Assembly: GCF_039542035.1 (NCBI RefSeq)
Contig: NZ_BAABHJ010000040.1
Span: 496,001-560,000 of the forward strand
Direction of reading: 5' to 3'
Source: Actinoallomurus liliacearum
GTDB taxonomy: Bacteria; Actinomycetota; Actinomycetes; Streptosporangiales; Streptosporangiaceae
DNA: 64,000 nt
The position numbers and the translations under genes are program-made. The stretch's first letter is position 1. Each line of letters opens with the position of its first letter. This document shows positions 1-8,413 of this stretch, piece after piece. The notes beneath the pieces are model-generated. The model worked only from the letters and a program-made list of their open reading frames with translations, did no database searches and had not been told where the DNA came from.

Positions 1-80
1 CTAAGCCCCGCCATTACGAACCACCGGTCAGCCACAGGTAAATCAGTTGCAGTAATCATGTCGGCCAAGCTCTGTATGAC

Positions 81-2015
81 CTAAGACGTCTCATCCTCGG
101 TGACGATCAGCTCAACATTAGCCTTACCTGGATGACGAACGGGGGAGATTGTCGGATTGGAATAGTCGAATTCAATCAGAGGATAGCCGTTCCGGTAAGC
201 AAAAGGAATCTCGTTATCTGAAATGATAATCTGCACACGGCCGGCGTTGGCTGATGCCTGACTGGCTAGCCGTCCATAGATGGCTGCACATGTGTCCTCT
301 GCCGTATTTAGAGCAAGGCGCGGCCCATCGAGGATCAACAGTGTGGGATAGCGGGTATCGACATCGCCTAGTGCCACAGTCATCAGGGAGGTCCAGTATG
401 CAATCTGGATGGCAGTCATCGCTCCCCCTCCGGGGATAGCGGTCCTGCCGTAGACCTTGCCGTTAACTGTGGGTAGATAGCTATCCGGGTCAACACTCGC
501 AGACTCCACCGCGGCAATCCGCAAATCAATGACGGCGCGCCTAAATTCGGAACCTAGTCGACCGAGCACCACCCTCTTTCGTTCCTCTAGGGCGGCCTTC
601 CGTGATTTGATATCTGCCCTAAGACTCTCCTGCCGAAGCTTTAGGCGCTCTCGCTCCGCCTCCAGGTCTGCTACGCGATCCCATTGTCGTAGCAGGGCTT
701 CGAATTGCTCCTGCCGGGCGCGTGCAGCGGCCAGGCGTTCGGACGCGTCGCTAAACGCTTGCAGCCGAGGCGTGACGCGATGTGACGTACGCATGTCTAG
801 TGAAGCCGTTAGGTTTCGGATCAGTTGTTCCCGGTCGACAATCGCGCGCGTAACCTCCTCAAGTTGCTCTTGGGTAACGTCGATTTGGTCATCCATTTCT
901 TGGAGTTGAGCATTGAGCTGCCTTGTCTCGTACTGGTCTTCTATTGCCAGGCCCTCAACCGGGTCAGTCTGCAAACAAACACGACACGAATCCGAAGGTA
1001 CATTCCTTTGATTGAGCGATTGCATGCAACGTGGGCACACTGCGAATTCAATGTTGGCTAGGCGCATGCCCGCGTCTTGCATACGGGCCAGCCGTGCGAG
1101 GTCTGCATGAACGCGGTCACGTTCGGCGGCGTATTCATCTTTCTGACGCGATAGGGAGACTTTAGCCGCATGAGCGTCGGCGAGGCTCCGTTCAGCGTCG
1201 GCAAGAAGGTCTCTAAGGGCCTGCGTCTCTCGATCGATTACCGGATCGATTTCTTCCCGGATCGAATCACGCTCGGCCTCGGCTTGCGCCTGGGCGGCAA
1301 CAGCCGCCATAAGGTCTCGCTCCGCTTCTAGTCGACCCGTCGTCTGGCTGTCACGAAGAAACGCCTTGACGGCCTCGATATGCGAGTTTTGCTTTTCAAT
1401 CTCCCCGTTCAAAAGGTTAACTTCAGATTGGAGTGCGAGAATGTCAGGCTCTGTAAGGCCAAACAACAGCTCAAAGACGGCTATGCGTTTTGGAGTATAA
1501 TAGTCGTCTTGGCTGCCTGCGATATCGCGATTCATCGCATACTGTGGAATATATACGTACTTATATATGTCGGCAAAAGTGACGCGATTGCCAGCTTTGC
1601 TGCTCTTGCCCTTCTGCGCTGCAGCTCGCATATCACTGGGCAACCCGAGCTTAGTTAGTAGAAGAGTGTTGATGCTAGGAATGTCATCACCGGCGTGATG
1701 GTCCGGCATGCGTTCCTGGGTCAGAAGATCGGTGACGCGAATCTTTTTCCTTTTCCCCGGATCTACACTCCGAGCCAGACGCAATCGGTCCTGGCCGACT
1801 GTTATATCAACTACTACATCAGTTACATAGTCGGTCGCCACGGCGGCTAGGCGGGCGTCACCTGCTGCGAAGGCAAACTTGATTAGCTCAAGAAGGGTTG
1901 TTTTGCCTACACCGGTAGGACCTGACAATATCGTTAGCTCGGATCGAAAATCGTAACGAACATTCCCCTCGGTCGTGCGCAAGGTGAGCTGATCGATGCG
2001 GAATCTGATAGTCAC
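81..2015 (-). CDS. SMC/Rad50-like ABC ATPase of an ABC-three-component system
   Basis: This 644-residue protein has the build of a Rad50/RecN-type ATPase. A Walker A motif GPTGVGKT lies at about residues 32-39. Two long charged coiled-coil stretches (about 200-315 and 370-480) flank a four-cysteine zinc-hook-like turn (CPRC...CRVC, about residues 326-349). A signature-like GGGAMTAIQ precedes the Walker B segment LLILDGP. The usual catalytic Glu after the Walker B Asp is Gly here; non-Glu residues at this position are known in conflict-system ABC ATPases. Its GTG start overlaps the stop of the preceding gene by four bases (GTGA), so it is translationally coupled as the last gene of a three-gene operon. 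By analogy with ABC-3C systems it would sense nucleic acid or protein complexes and license the nuclease encoded first. Assignment to the exact ABC-3C subtype is inference. Confidence 0.85.
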   Translation of the reverse strand: MTIRFRIDQLTLRTTEGNVRYDFRSELTILSGPTGVGKTTLLELIKFAFAAGDARLAAVATDYVTDVVVDITVGQDRLRLARSVDPGKRKKIRVTDLLTQERMPDHHAGDDIPSINTLLLTKLGLPSDMRAAAQKGKSSKAGNRVTFADIYKYVYIPQYAMNRDIAGSQDDYYTPKRIAVFELLFGLTEPDILALQSEVNLLNGEIEKQNSHIEAVKAFLRDSQTTGRLEAERDLMAAVAAQAQAEAERDSIREEIDPVIDRETQALRDLLADAERSLADAHAAKVSLSRQKDEYAAERDRVHADLARLARMQDAGMRLANIEFAVCPRCMQSLNQRNVPSDSCRVCLQTDPVEGLAIEDQYETRQLNAQLQEMDDQIDVTQEQLEEVTRAIVDREQLIRNLTASLDMRTSHRVTPRLQAFSDASERLAAARARQEQFEALLRQWDRVADLEAERERLKLRQESLRADIKSRKAALEERKRVVLGRLGSEFRRAVIDLRIAAVESASVDPDSYLPTVNGKVYGRTAIPGGGAMTAIQIAYWTSLMTVALGDVDTRYPTLLILDGPRLALNTAEDTCAAIYGRLASQASANAGRVQIIISDNEIPFAYRNGYPLIEFDYSNPTISPVRHPGKANVELIVTEDETS

Positions 2016-2584
2016 CTGATCACCTGCCGGTGAGGGCGATCCATAAGAGTAGCCAGCTTTTGATAGATGCGGTCCTTTAGCGTATTGCCGGTCATGCCGG
2101 CAGATGCTGCTGCAATAGCGTAGCTGCGATCGATCATATCTGCCCAGTTGGGAGTCGTAGCCATCTGAGAGGCGAGCTTTCGGCCGCTAGGAGTTGGCGT
2201 GAGCGCAACATTGCCGCGACGGCCTTTCGCATAGCGCACAAGGCCGCGGCCCACGAGCGCGCCAATGATTGCGTAGTACCTGTCGTCCCAAGGCCCATAC
2301 TTGTAGCGCATCATAGGAGCCTCTACGTCGGTCGGTTCTGCAATCTCTGACGAGCTCAGATGGAGACGCGGATCTTCAGGCTGCAGATCGTCTAGGACCG
2401 TGGGGGCTAAGGCTGGATAGCGGAGAAGGAAGTCAAGCTTAGCTAGCTTCGTCAGGCCATCGAGTTTATTTGCATGACCTGGAGTGGCGGAGACTGCAGC
2501 GACTAGAAGAAGAACTCGAGCTTGGTGATATGCGAGGTCATCCCGGAGTAGCTGCAGTTCCAGAGCTTCGTATGCAGTGGTCAT
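2012..2584 (-). CDS. Middle component of ABC-three-component system (winged-helix protein)
   Basis: This 190-residue protein sits between the nuclease-like and ATPase genes and overlaps both by four bases (ATGA upstream, GTGA downstream). The N-terminal third is helical (LRDDLAYHQARVLLL). A central segment, LTKLAKLDFLLRYP, resembles the entry helix of small winged-helix modules. The C-terminal half reads like a winged helix with a basic wing (GRGLVRYAKGRRGNVAL, then TPSGRKLA). Size, order and overlap match the middle components of ABC-3C operons, which bridge the ATPase to its effector. I recognise it by architecture and context rather than by a diagnostic motif. An unrelated transcriptional repressor of the operon would be the alternative. 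Confidence 0.7.
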   Translation of the reverse strand: MTTAYEALELQLLRDDLAYHQARVLLLVAAVSATPGHANKLDGLTKLAKLDFLLRYPALAPTVLDDLQPEDPRLHLSSSEIAEPTDVEAPMMRYKYGPWDDRYYAIIGALVGRGLVRYAKGRRGNVALTPTPSGRKLASQMATTPNWADMIDRSYAIAAASAGMTGNTLKDRIYQKLATLMDRPHRQVIR

Positions 2585-3951
2585 GCTGCAGTTCCTCGGC
2601 GTGCGCGTAGACGGGCGATCTCCGCATCAACATCGAAGCGTTCGCTAAACCAAATTTGGCATACATTCGCGAGATCGCTGATTCCGCCTAGAAGCAGATC
2701 AGCATCGAGGCCTACGGGAATTTCCTCAGCTGGAATTCCGTCAATGACGTCCTGTAGTTCATTCCAGAGTGCCGCTCCCCATGGTGAACTGGCGCGTACT
2801 TTAGGCGTAGTGGCCTTGTCGCTGATACGCAGGAGGAGGCGACGGAACTTTTCTCGGTCGGCTATGGCGGTAGGATCGCCGCTCATTCGGTTATGCCAGT
2901 ACCGATGGTAATCTCTTCGTAGCTGCTCTGCTCGCTCGATACTATTATCGGAGCATTCGCCGGCAGCCATCTTTACTGCTGCGCGGGTCATCCGAATAGG
3001 AGGAGCGATCGGCTGGTACGCTCCCGGGTTCACGGTAGCGGTGACGATCGCGATGTGGATGTCCTGCATCGTGACGATTCTGTTTGCTAGAGCGCGCTCG
3101 CTATCCTCAACAGTGGGAACGCCAGTACCTATAACGGATTCGAATACGGTTGGAAGCGCTCCAGTTGAGTTCGGTCCTGCTGCGCGCATTCGGGTGCGGA
3201 AGAGGCCCAATACGGCTTGCCATACGGCTTCTGGTGGTGTTTCGAGGCTGAGGCGATCTACTACAGGTTTGGCGAACATATTCGGTGCGGCGTGGGGAAG
3301 GTGAGCGCGCATGACCTGAGCGTGATCAATGCTCAACGCAGAAAGAAACCGCGCGGTTTGTGTCTTCTGTTCATCCAAGGAAAGGGCCTCCTCGCCAGTC
3401 CACTCGCGGGGGAGGTGGCTCTCTCCATAAGTGCGAATCGCGGAGTGCAGGCTGTTAACTACCGGCACGTCCTGCTTCGTAATTGAGAATGTTTCATTTG
3501 CCAAACGCCGAAGTCGTAGCCGTTTGGCGGCAGCTTCGAGATCTTGTGGAGCCCCGTTTGAAAGACCACCAGTAGTGACCAGCTTGCACGTAGGCTTCTC
3601 TTTCAGAGCGTGCCAACGTAGAAACAAATGCGCCAAGCCGCCTTTGTCGGCGAGCTGATTGATGGTCGTGTAAGCGCCAACTTCCGGATCGCGGTGCTTT
3701 CCAGAAACAAGCACGGCGTTGTCTCCGTGTACCGCTACCCAGTCTTCATGGTACTCGCAGATGATGCGGCGGTCCTCGTCGGAAGCTAGGCGTCCGTCTT
3801 CATCGATTGCATCAAGATAGAGACTGAGGCCCTGGGCGGCAGCCATGGCAGCTTGCCACTCATAGCGGTCAGCTGTGTTGGCGCCAGAGTCATCTGGCTG
3901 CGGTACCGTGACCACGAGCTGCGCGGCCGTAGGGTTACCATCACCCGTCAT
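2581..3951 (-). CDS. DUF4297/Cap4-like dsDNA nuclease effector of ABC-three-component system
   Basis: This is the first gene of the operon (456 aa). Residues about 25-130 carry the hallmarks of the DUF4297/Cap4 endonuclease fold: an aromatic/Trp helix (DRYEWQAAMAAAQGL), an acidic strand (CEYHEDWVAV), and a strand ending in Lys (AVLVSGKHR), which together make a PD-(D/E)xK-like active site. A conserved LAHLFLRWHAL and KLVTTGG follow. The remaining 300 residues are helical with no catalytic motif I recognise and probably contact the other two components. In known families this domain degrades dsDNA upon activation, which would give abortive or direct anti-phage immunity. The start at 3951 has a G-rich ribosome-binding region (GGGGGCG). 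Base composition is more A/T-rich than in genes beyond 5.4 kb, in keeping with horizontal transfer. Confidence 0.8.
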   Translation of the reverse strand: MTGDGNPTAAQLVVTVPQPDDSGANTADRYEWQAAMAAAQGLSLYLDAIDEDGRLASDEDRRIICEYHEDWVAVHGDNAVLVSGKHRDPEVGAYTTINQLADKGGLAHLFLRWHALKEKPTCKLVTTGGLSNGAPQDLEAAAKRLRLRRLANETFSITKQDVPVVNSLHSAIRTYGESHLPREWTGEEALSLDEQKTQTARFLSALSIDHAQVMRAHLPHAAPNMFAKPVVDRLSLETPPEAVWQAVLGLFRTRMRAAGPNSTGALPTVFESVIGTGVPTVEDSERALANRIVTMQDIHIAIVTATVNPGAYQPIAPPIRMTRAAVKMAAGECSDNSIERAEQLRRDYHRYWHNRMSGDPTAIADREKFRRLLLRISDKATTPKVRASSPWGAALWNELQDVIDGIPAEEIPVGLDADLLLGGISDLANVCQIWFSERFDVDAEIARLRARRGTAA

Positions 3952-4521
3952 GCGCCCCCACTTTGCTCGACCATAGGTGACCCACAGATCGTCGCATAAA
4001 TCCTGGAGAAATCCAGAGTCTCAAGCGAAACTAGCCACGGAGACGTCCCGCAAGCAAGGCCTGATGGTGATTTGGCGCCAACCGGAGGGAAGCGTCAGCG
4101 CCGTTGTGCCTGGTGGCGCTTCCGCGCCTGTAGGTGATCAGGCATAGGAGAGTGCGGATCATGGGCGACCAGTTTTGGCCACGGGATCCGTGATCGCGTC
4201 GGTCGCGCTCTGCCGGAAGGCGCTGCACGGCTTCCGGAGCTCGGGTCGTGGCCGGCCCTGCGCTCCGAGTCCGTTTGTATGGCCGGGAACGGGCTTACCC
4301 GGCTATCCTCGCATTGAGAAGAACGCGTCCCTCGCTGTGAGTAGTCACTCGGCTGTTCGCAGGCTGCTGCGATAGGTGGACGTGGATGGTTCTTCAGAGG
4401 CTCGGCGGCTTCGTGAAGAAGTGACACGCCACCGCGCGGCGTAGGCTAGTATGTGGCAGCGAGGTTTCATCTCCGTGGCCATGAGTTATCCGGTCGGCGC
4501 GTTTCGTCGAGGAGGCCGGGT
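3952..4521. other. Gene-poor interval upstream of the ABC-3C operon
   Basis: No open frame here has convincing codon bias, a ribosome-binding site or recognisable protein content. The interval must hold the promoter of the leftward ABC-3C operon at its left end and that of the small membrane-protein gene at its right end. I could not single out a -10/-35 pair with confidence. Confidence 0.5.
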
Positions 4522-4893
4522 ATGGCCATTCACAAAAACATTCTGCGTAAAAGCTTCACAATGTCTGCTTTGTGGGGCGTTGCCGTACCTGTGACCGGTA
4601 TCGGCGCGTATCTCCGGAAAGAGTATGTAGCTGCCTTCATCGCGGTCGCCTCGGTGGCTGGGATTGAGGTGGTCTTTTCGCAACTGCGAGCAATGGTTAG
4701 GTTGCGTAGCCTGGCTCGGCTAGTCAGAGCATCGGCTAGAAAAGAGCTCGATCCTGCAGACGTTGAACGACTTATCGTGGCGCTGTCTGTCCATGAAGCG
4801 GTCTCTCGCGAGAATATCGACGGCGCTAGCATCGCTAAGATCCTTACTTCTTTCCTGGCCCCTGGACGGGGTGTGCGGGCACCGAGGAAGTAA
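4522..4893 (+). CDS. Small two-helix membrane protein, unknown function
   Basis: The protein has 123 residues from the ATG at 4522, which has a good GGAGG six bases upstream. Upstream in-frame starts lack one. Two hydrophobic segments (about residues 15-33 and 37-58) form a membrane hairpin, followed by a basic segment and a soluble helical tail (LDPADVERLIVALSVHE). It has no recognised family. Composition is intermediate, like the ABC-3C genes to its left. It lies between that operon and the tRNA-Ser fragment, so it is probably part of the same island. It might be a stand-alone cargo gene; nothing links it directly to the ABC-3C operon, which runs the other way. Confidence 0.65.
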   Translation: MAIHKNILRKSFTMSALWGVAVPVTGIGAYLRKEYVAAFIAVASVAGIEVVFSQLRAMVRLRSLARLVRASARKELDPADVERLIVALSVHEAVSRENIDGASIAKILTSFLAPGRGVRAPRK

Positions 4894-5185
4894 GCAGGGA
4901 AAGTCTTCGCCTTGCGGGCGGTCGCAAGTGCCTACTAGGCAAGACCGATCTTTCCCCGCATCGCTCTACGCCGCTGTTTTGGCTTCGTTTTCTTCATGTG
5001 ACGTTCCCGCGTCAGGTCAGTTGCTTGCTGCCCATTGGCGTCGAATTTGTAACCTACAGCTACCAAGCCTATGGGCCGGGGGCGCTGGTTGCAGTTGGGG
5101 TTGCGGTTTACAGAGGTGCGGTGACGTCCGTCGGTGTACGTCGCCGCAGGTCAGATGAGCCTATGCACGCAGTGGCGCAGCTCCC

Positions 5186-5246
5186 CCGCACTGCTAATGC
5201 GGTTTGGGCTTACCGTCCATCCGGGGTTCAAATCCCCGAGCCTCCG
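5186..5246 (+). other. 3' fragment of tRNA-Ser(GCU): attachment-site-like scar
   Basis: The anticodon arm (CCGCA-CTGCTAA-TGCGG, anticodon GCU), a long class II variable arm, the T arm (CGGGG-TTCAAAT-CCCCG) and the 3' acceptor strand AGCCTCC plus G are present. The matching 5' acceptor GGAGGCT and D arm are missing upstream, so this copy cannot make a tRNA. A 3' half kept beside its terminator is the footprint expected where an element integrated into tRNA-Ser. The intact, element-restored gene should lie beyond the left edge of the window. The 290 bases to its left (from 4894) hold no gene that I can support. Confidence 0.75.
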
Positions 5247-5257
5247 CTCCTTGATCA

Positions 5258-5289
5258 GGGCCTTCCCCGACGAACGTCGGGGAAGGCCC
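5258..5289 (+). terminator. Terminator hairpin of the original tRNA-Ser gene
   Basis: A perfect 13-bp stem (GGGCCTTCCCCGA paired with its complement) with a six-base loop begins 12 bases after the tRNA 3' end. It is positioned as the tRNA terminator and marks host sequence to the right. Confidence 0.8.
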
Positions 5290-5466
5290 TTGGTCGTCTC
5301 TGGGCCCGAACGGCCCCAGTCGCAGTTCCGGCCCCTCGCCCCACAGGGCGTGACCCGGATTCCCCTCCGGGGTGGGCCGACGGCCCCGCCGCGCAAGTTC
5401 GCCGGGCAGACTCCACAGTGGCTTCGTCAACCACGGTGGCCGACCGTAGTGGCCGGCCACCGTCCG

Positions 5467-5913
5467 TTACGCAGGTGTGTCCGGCCGGAGAATGCCCACC
5501 AGGGAGTCGATGTCATCGCGTGCCTGGTGGGCGCGGATCGGGTCGATGTAGTCGCGTGATTCGACGATCTCGCCATTCCGGACGCGCATGATGAAGACAC
5601 AAGGGACCTTGGTCGCCGAACCGTCCGGCTTCGGGAACTCATAGGCGAACTCGGCGACGATCACCTCGGGATCCGCGGTCTCGTGGACGACGACATCAAC
5701 GACCCGCCGCTCAGGAATCGACCCTCGAGCCTTCGGCGGGACGGCGAAGTGCTCCCGGAGTTCACGCCGACTCGTCAACGGCTCGGCCTCGGGCGTGGCC
5801 ATCGGGTGCCGGACGTCGGTGACCTCGGCGTACAAGTCCGGCAGCTCGGCGGAGCGACCTTCGGCCACGCCATGGACGAGGCGGAGGAAGACGTCGCGTG
5901 GAGTAGTGCTCAT
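5467..5913 (-). CDS. SnoaL/NTF2-like protein (ketosteroid isomerase fold)
   Basis: This 148-residue single-domain protein begins with the typical helical opening (PRDVFLRLVHGVAEGRSAELPDLYAE) and later has the beta-sheet signature VFIMRVRNGEIVESRDYIDP, characteristic of SnoaL-like/NTF2-fold proteins. Such proteins bind small hydrophobic ligands or isomerise or hydrate polyketide-like substrates, and many are of unknown role. The RDYIDP segment carries the Asp-containing strand common in the family. It is the first host-like gene right of the tRNA-Ser scar and is transcribed alone. The substrate is unknown. Confidence 0.8.
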   Translation of the reverse strand: MSTTPRDVFLRLVHGVAEGRSAELPDLYAEVTDVRHPMATPEAEPLTSRRELREHFAVPPKARGSIPERRVVDVVVHETADPEVIVAEFAYEFPKPDGSATKVPCVFIMRVRNGEIVESRDYIDPIRAHQARDDIDSLVGILRPDTPA

Positions 5914-6204
5914 AGTGCCTCCTGATCACGGAACAGACGGTTTCACCGGAATATCGCAGAACTTGACCGGCCACCCGTAGGAAAGCCAGATCCTGACCGG
6001 CATGGCGGCTCCTGTGGTGGCCGGCGTACCACGGGCCCGTAACCGCCAGAGGCGTCCGGCGGCGGACGCCGGCTCGGGGATGGTCCAGGTAGGCACGGAA
6101 ATCATGCAGAGTGCGACGGAGCGCTTGCCACCCCAAGCTGCATCGGGACGGTGCTGTGCAAGACATCGCACGCACAAAAAAGATCACCCGAAAGGACCTT
6201 CGCC

Positions 6205-6549
6205 ATGGGCGAGATCAAATCCTCCGATCTGACCTGGTCGTTGGGCGCAACGCTGAACTGCCCCGACCTCTCCGAGCTCCGCGACCAGATCAAAGTGGCG
6301 CTGAACACGGCGACCATGGCCGGCCTCGTCACCTACGAGGAGATGGCCAAGTTCGTCGACGCGTTGATCGACGCCATGGCGGGCGCCGAGAAGTTCAACA
6401 TGACGCGGGAACTCGGCCATCCGGGCATCAGTCTGCGCATCAGCATCGTGCGCAATGGCTGGTCGGTCACCCGGCGCACGAGCGGCCGGACCAAGCGCTA
6501 CACGGTGCACATCACCGCGTCGGCCAAGCCGCAGCTCCCCCAGAGCTGA
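6205..6549 (+). CDS. Hypothetical small soluble protein
   Basis: The ATG at 6205 is preferred because GAAAGGA lies just upstream and residues before it look noncoding. It encodes 114 residues. The protein has an N-terminal LTWSLGATLNCPDLSEL, a helical centre (QIKVALNTATMAGLVTYEEMAKFVDALIDAM) and a basic beta-rich C-terminus (GWSVTRRTSGRTKRYTVHI). There is no signal peptide or membrane segment and I recognise no family. It ends at a strong bidirectional terminator facing the LysR gene. Function unknown. Confidence 0.6.
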   Translation: MGEIKSSDLTWSLGATLNCPDLSELRDQIKVALNTATMAGLVTYEEMAKFVDALIDAMAGAEKFNMTRELGHPGISLRISIVRNGWSVTRRTSGRTKRYTVHITASAKPQLPQS

Positions 6550-6560
6550 GGCCGTACACG

Positions 6561-6596
6561 GCCGGCACCTCCCGCTCGACGGCGGGAGGTGCCGGC
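6561..6596. terminator. Bidirectional terminator hairpin
   Basis: A perfect 15-bp inverted repeat (GCCGGCACCTCCCGC and its complement) with a six-base loop lies between the convergent hypothetical gene and the LysR gene, so it can terminate both. Confidence 0.85.
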
Positions 6597-7486
6597 TACC
6601 TGCCATGGTGGATCACGGGCGAAGGCAGCGCGGTGCCGTGGAGGCCGGTCGCCGAGCGGACGAGTGATGCGACCGCCGGTGAGCGACTGCTGCGCGGCCA
6701 TGCGATCACCGTGGTGACGTTCGGCGCGTCGACGACGGGCACCGCGACGTGTTCGGGCCACTGCCAGGCGCGGCTGGAGGCCGGGATGACGAGCAGCGTC
6801 CTGCCGAGCGCCACGAGCTGAGCGAGCTGCGACTGGGTGCGCACCTCCGGTCCGGGCCCGTCCGGGTAGGACCCGTCGAGCCGGGGCCATCGAGCGATCG
6901 GCAGGTCCGGTACGTCGCGGACCTCCGCCAGCGTGAGCTGATCGCGTGACGCGAGCGGATGCGCCGCGGGAAGGATCGCGACCTGGCCTTCCGTGCAGAG
7001 GTCCTCGGTGTCGAACCCGGCGAGGTCGTCGAACGGCCGGTGCATGAGCGCCACGTCGGCGCGCCCGTCGCGGAGCAGCCCTGCCTGCTCGCCGACCTCG
7101 CACAGGAGGACCTCGATCGGTGCCGCGTCGGGTTCGCTCGCGAGCGCGTCGAGGAGCCGTTGCAGCAGCTCGTGGGACGCCCCGGCCTTCGTCACGAGCA
7201 CGAGCGGCCGCTTCGGGTCCCCGGCACGCCGCGTCCGGCGCGCGGCGGCCGCCACCGCGTCGAGGGCCGTTCCGGCCTCGCGGAGCAGCACCCGGCCGGC
7301 GTCGGTGAGCGCCACTCCACGGCGGTTCCGGTCAAGGAGCCGGACGCCGAGCCGCCGCTCCAACTGGCGGATCGCGCGTGAGAGCGGCGGTTGCGCGATC
7401 CCGAGCCGAACAGCGGCGCGTCCGAAGTGCAACTCCTCGGCGACGGCGACGAAGTACCGGAGCTCGCGGGTCTCGAGATCGTCCAC
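6596..7486 (-). CDS. LysR-family transcriptional regulator
   Basis: This 296-residue protein has a classic N-terminal LysR winged helix-turn-helix (LRYFVAVAEELHFGRAA, then QPPLSRAIRQLERRLG, about residues 9-48) and the LLDRNRRGVALTDAG linker. A periplasmic-binding-like effector domain starts near residue 90. It is transcribed divergently from the short-chain dehydrogenase gene 83 bp away, the usual LysR arrangement. A perfect palindrome in the shared spacer is the likely operator. It therefore probably controls the SDR gene and itself in response to the SDR substrate or product. The inducer is unknown. Confidence 0.95.
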   Translation of the reverse strand: MDDLETRELRYFVAVAEELHFGRAAVRLGIAQPPLSRAIRQLERRLGVRLLDRNRRGVALTDAGRVLLREAGTALDAVAAAARRTRRAGDPKRPLVLVTKAGASHELLQRLLDALASEPDAAPIEVLLCEVGEQAGLLRDGRADVALMHRPFDDLAGFDTEDLCTEGQVAILPAAHPLASRDQLTLAEVRDVPDLPIARWPRLDGSYPDGPGPEVRTQSQLAQLVALGRTLLVIPASSRAWQWPEHVAVPVVDAPNVTTVIAWPRSSRSPAVASLVRSATGLHGTALPSPVIHHGR

Positions 7487-7502
7487 GCGAGCAGCCTACC
7501 GA

Positions 7503-7523
7503 GTGATACCCGGTGGGTATCAC
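7503..7523. promoter_or_regulatory. LysR-type operator palindrome
   Basis: GTGATACCC-N3-GGGTATCAC is a perfect 9-bp inverted repeat in the 83-bp spacer between the divergent LysR and SDR genes. Its inner part reads ATAC-N7-GTAT, a canonical LysR recognition pattern (T-N11-A core). Confidence 0.85.
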
Positions 7524-7569
7524 AGCAGACTGAGTCGGTGTTGGACCCCGAGCGTGCGGCTCGCCGAGC

Positions 7570-8295
7570 ATGGATCGCGTGAACGACACGAAGATCGCGC
7601 TGGTCACCGGCGCGAACAAGGGAATCGGTTTCGCCATCGCACAGGGTCTCGGGGCGATCGGCTTCACGGTCGCGGTGGGGGCTCGCGACGATGCCAGGCG
7701 CGAGGAGGCCGTGGAGCGTCTGCGTGCCGCAGGCGTCGACGCGTTCGGGGTCGCCCTCGACGTCACCTCCGACGACAGCGTCGCCGCGGCGGCGGCGACC
7801 ATCGAGCAGACGGCAGGGCGGCTCGACGTGCTCGTCAACAACGCGGGCATCTCCGGCCGGACGGACGGTGGCGCGCAGGATCCGACGACGCTCGACCTCG
7901 ACGTCGTCCGCACCGTCCTCGACACGAACGTGTTCGGGGTCGTCCGGGTGACGAACGCGATGCTCCCGCTGCTCCGCCGCGCGGACTCGCCGCGCATCGT
8001 CAACATGTCGAGCAACATGGGCTCGCTGACGCTGCAGACCGGGCCGATCATGGCCGCGTACGCCCCGTCGAAGTCGATGCTCAACAGCGTCACGGCACAG
8101 TACGCCCGCCGGCTCGCCGAAACGAACGTCATCGTGAACGCCGCCTGCCCCGGCTACGTGGCGACCGACTTCACCGGTTTCAACGCCCCGCGGACGCCCG
8201 AGCAAGGCGCCGCGATCGCGATCCGGCTCGCGACCCTGCCGGATGACGGACCGCGGGGCGGCTTCTTCGACGACGAGGGCGTCGTCCCCTGGTGA
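7570..8295 (+). CDS. Short-chain dehydrogenase/reductase
   Basis: This 241-residue classical SDR has the NAD(P)-binding TGANKGIG (residues 13-20), NNAG (90-93), a catalytic Ser in NMSSN (about 147), and Tyr164 and Lys168 in YAPSK. The C-terminus is short, as in plant-type salutaridine/menthone-like SDRs often annotated as NAD(P)-dependent oxidoreductases. It should reduce a carbonyl or oxidise an alcohol in the cytosol; the substrate cannot be read from sequence. The start at 7570 has no strong ribosome-binding site, and a GTG at 7579 is an alternative. The divergent LysR gene and the operator palindrome upstream suggest substrate-responsive expression. Confidence 0.95.
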   Translation: MDRVNDTKIALVTGANKGIGFAIAQGLGAIGFTVAVGARDDARREEAVERLRAAGVDAFGVALDVTSDDSVAAAAATIEQTAGRLDVLVNNAGISGRTDGGAQDPTTLDLDVVRTVLDTNVFGVVRVTNAMLPLLRRADSPRIVNMSSNMGSLTLQTGPIMAAYAPSKSMLNSVTAQYARRLAETNVIVNAACPGYVATDFTGFNAPRTPEQGAAIAIRLATLPDDGPRGGFFDDEGVVPW

Positions 8296-8413
8296 CCCCG
8301 GACGGACGCGGCCCTGTCATCCGGCACCCAGGTCACCGAGCCGATCCTGGTCGGCGGTCGCGACCGCCGACCAGGAGAAGGTCGACCCCGCCGCGCTCAC
8401 GCTCGACGGTCGC

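Noticed and set aside
5134..5591. Plus-strand frames covering the tRNA-Ser fragment
   Set aside because: They run across the tRNA scar and terminator and are antisense to the SnoaL-like gene; no start signal.
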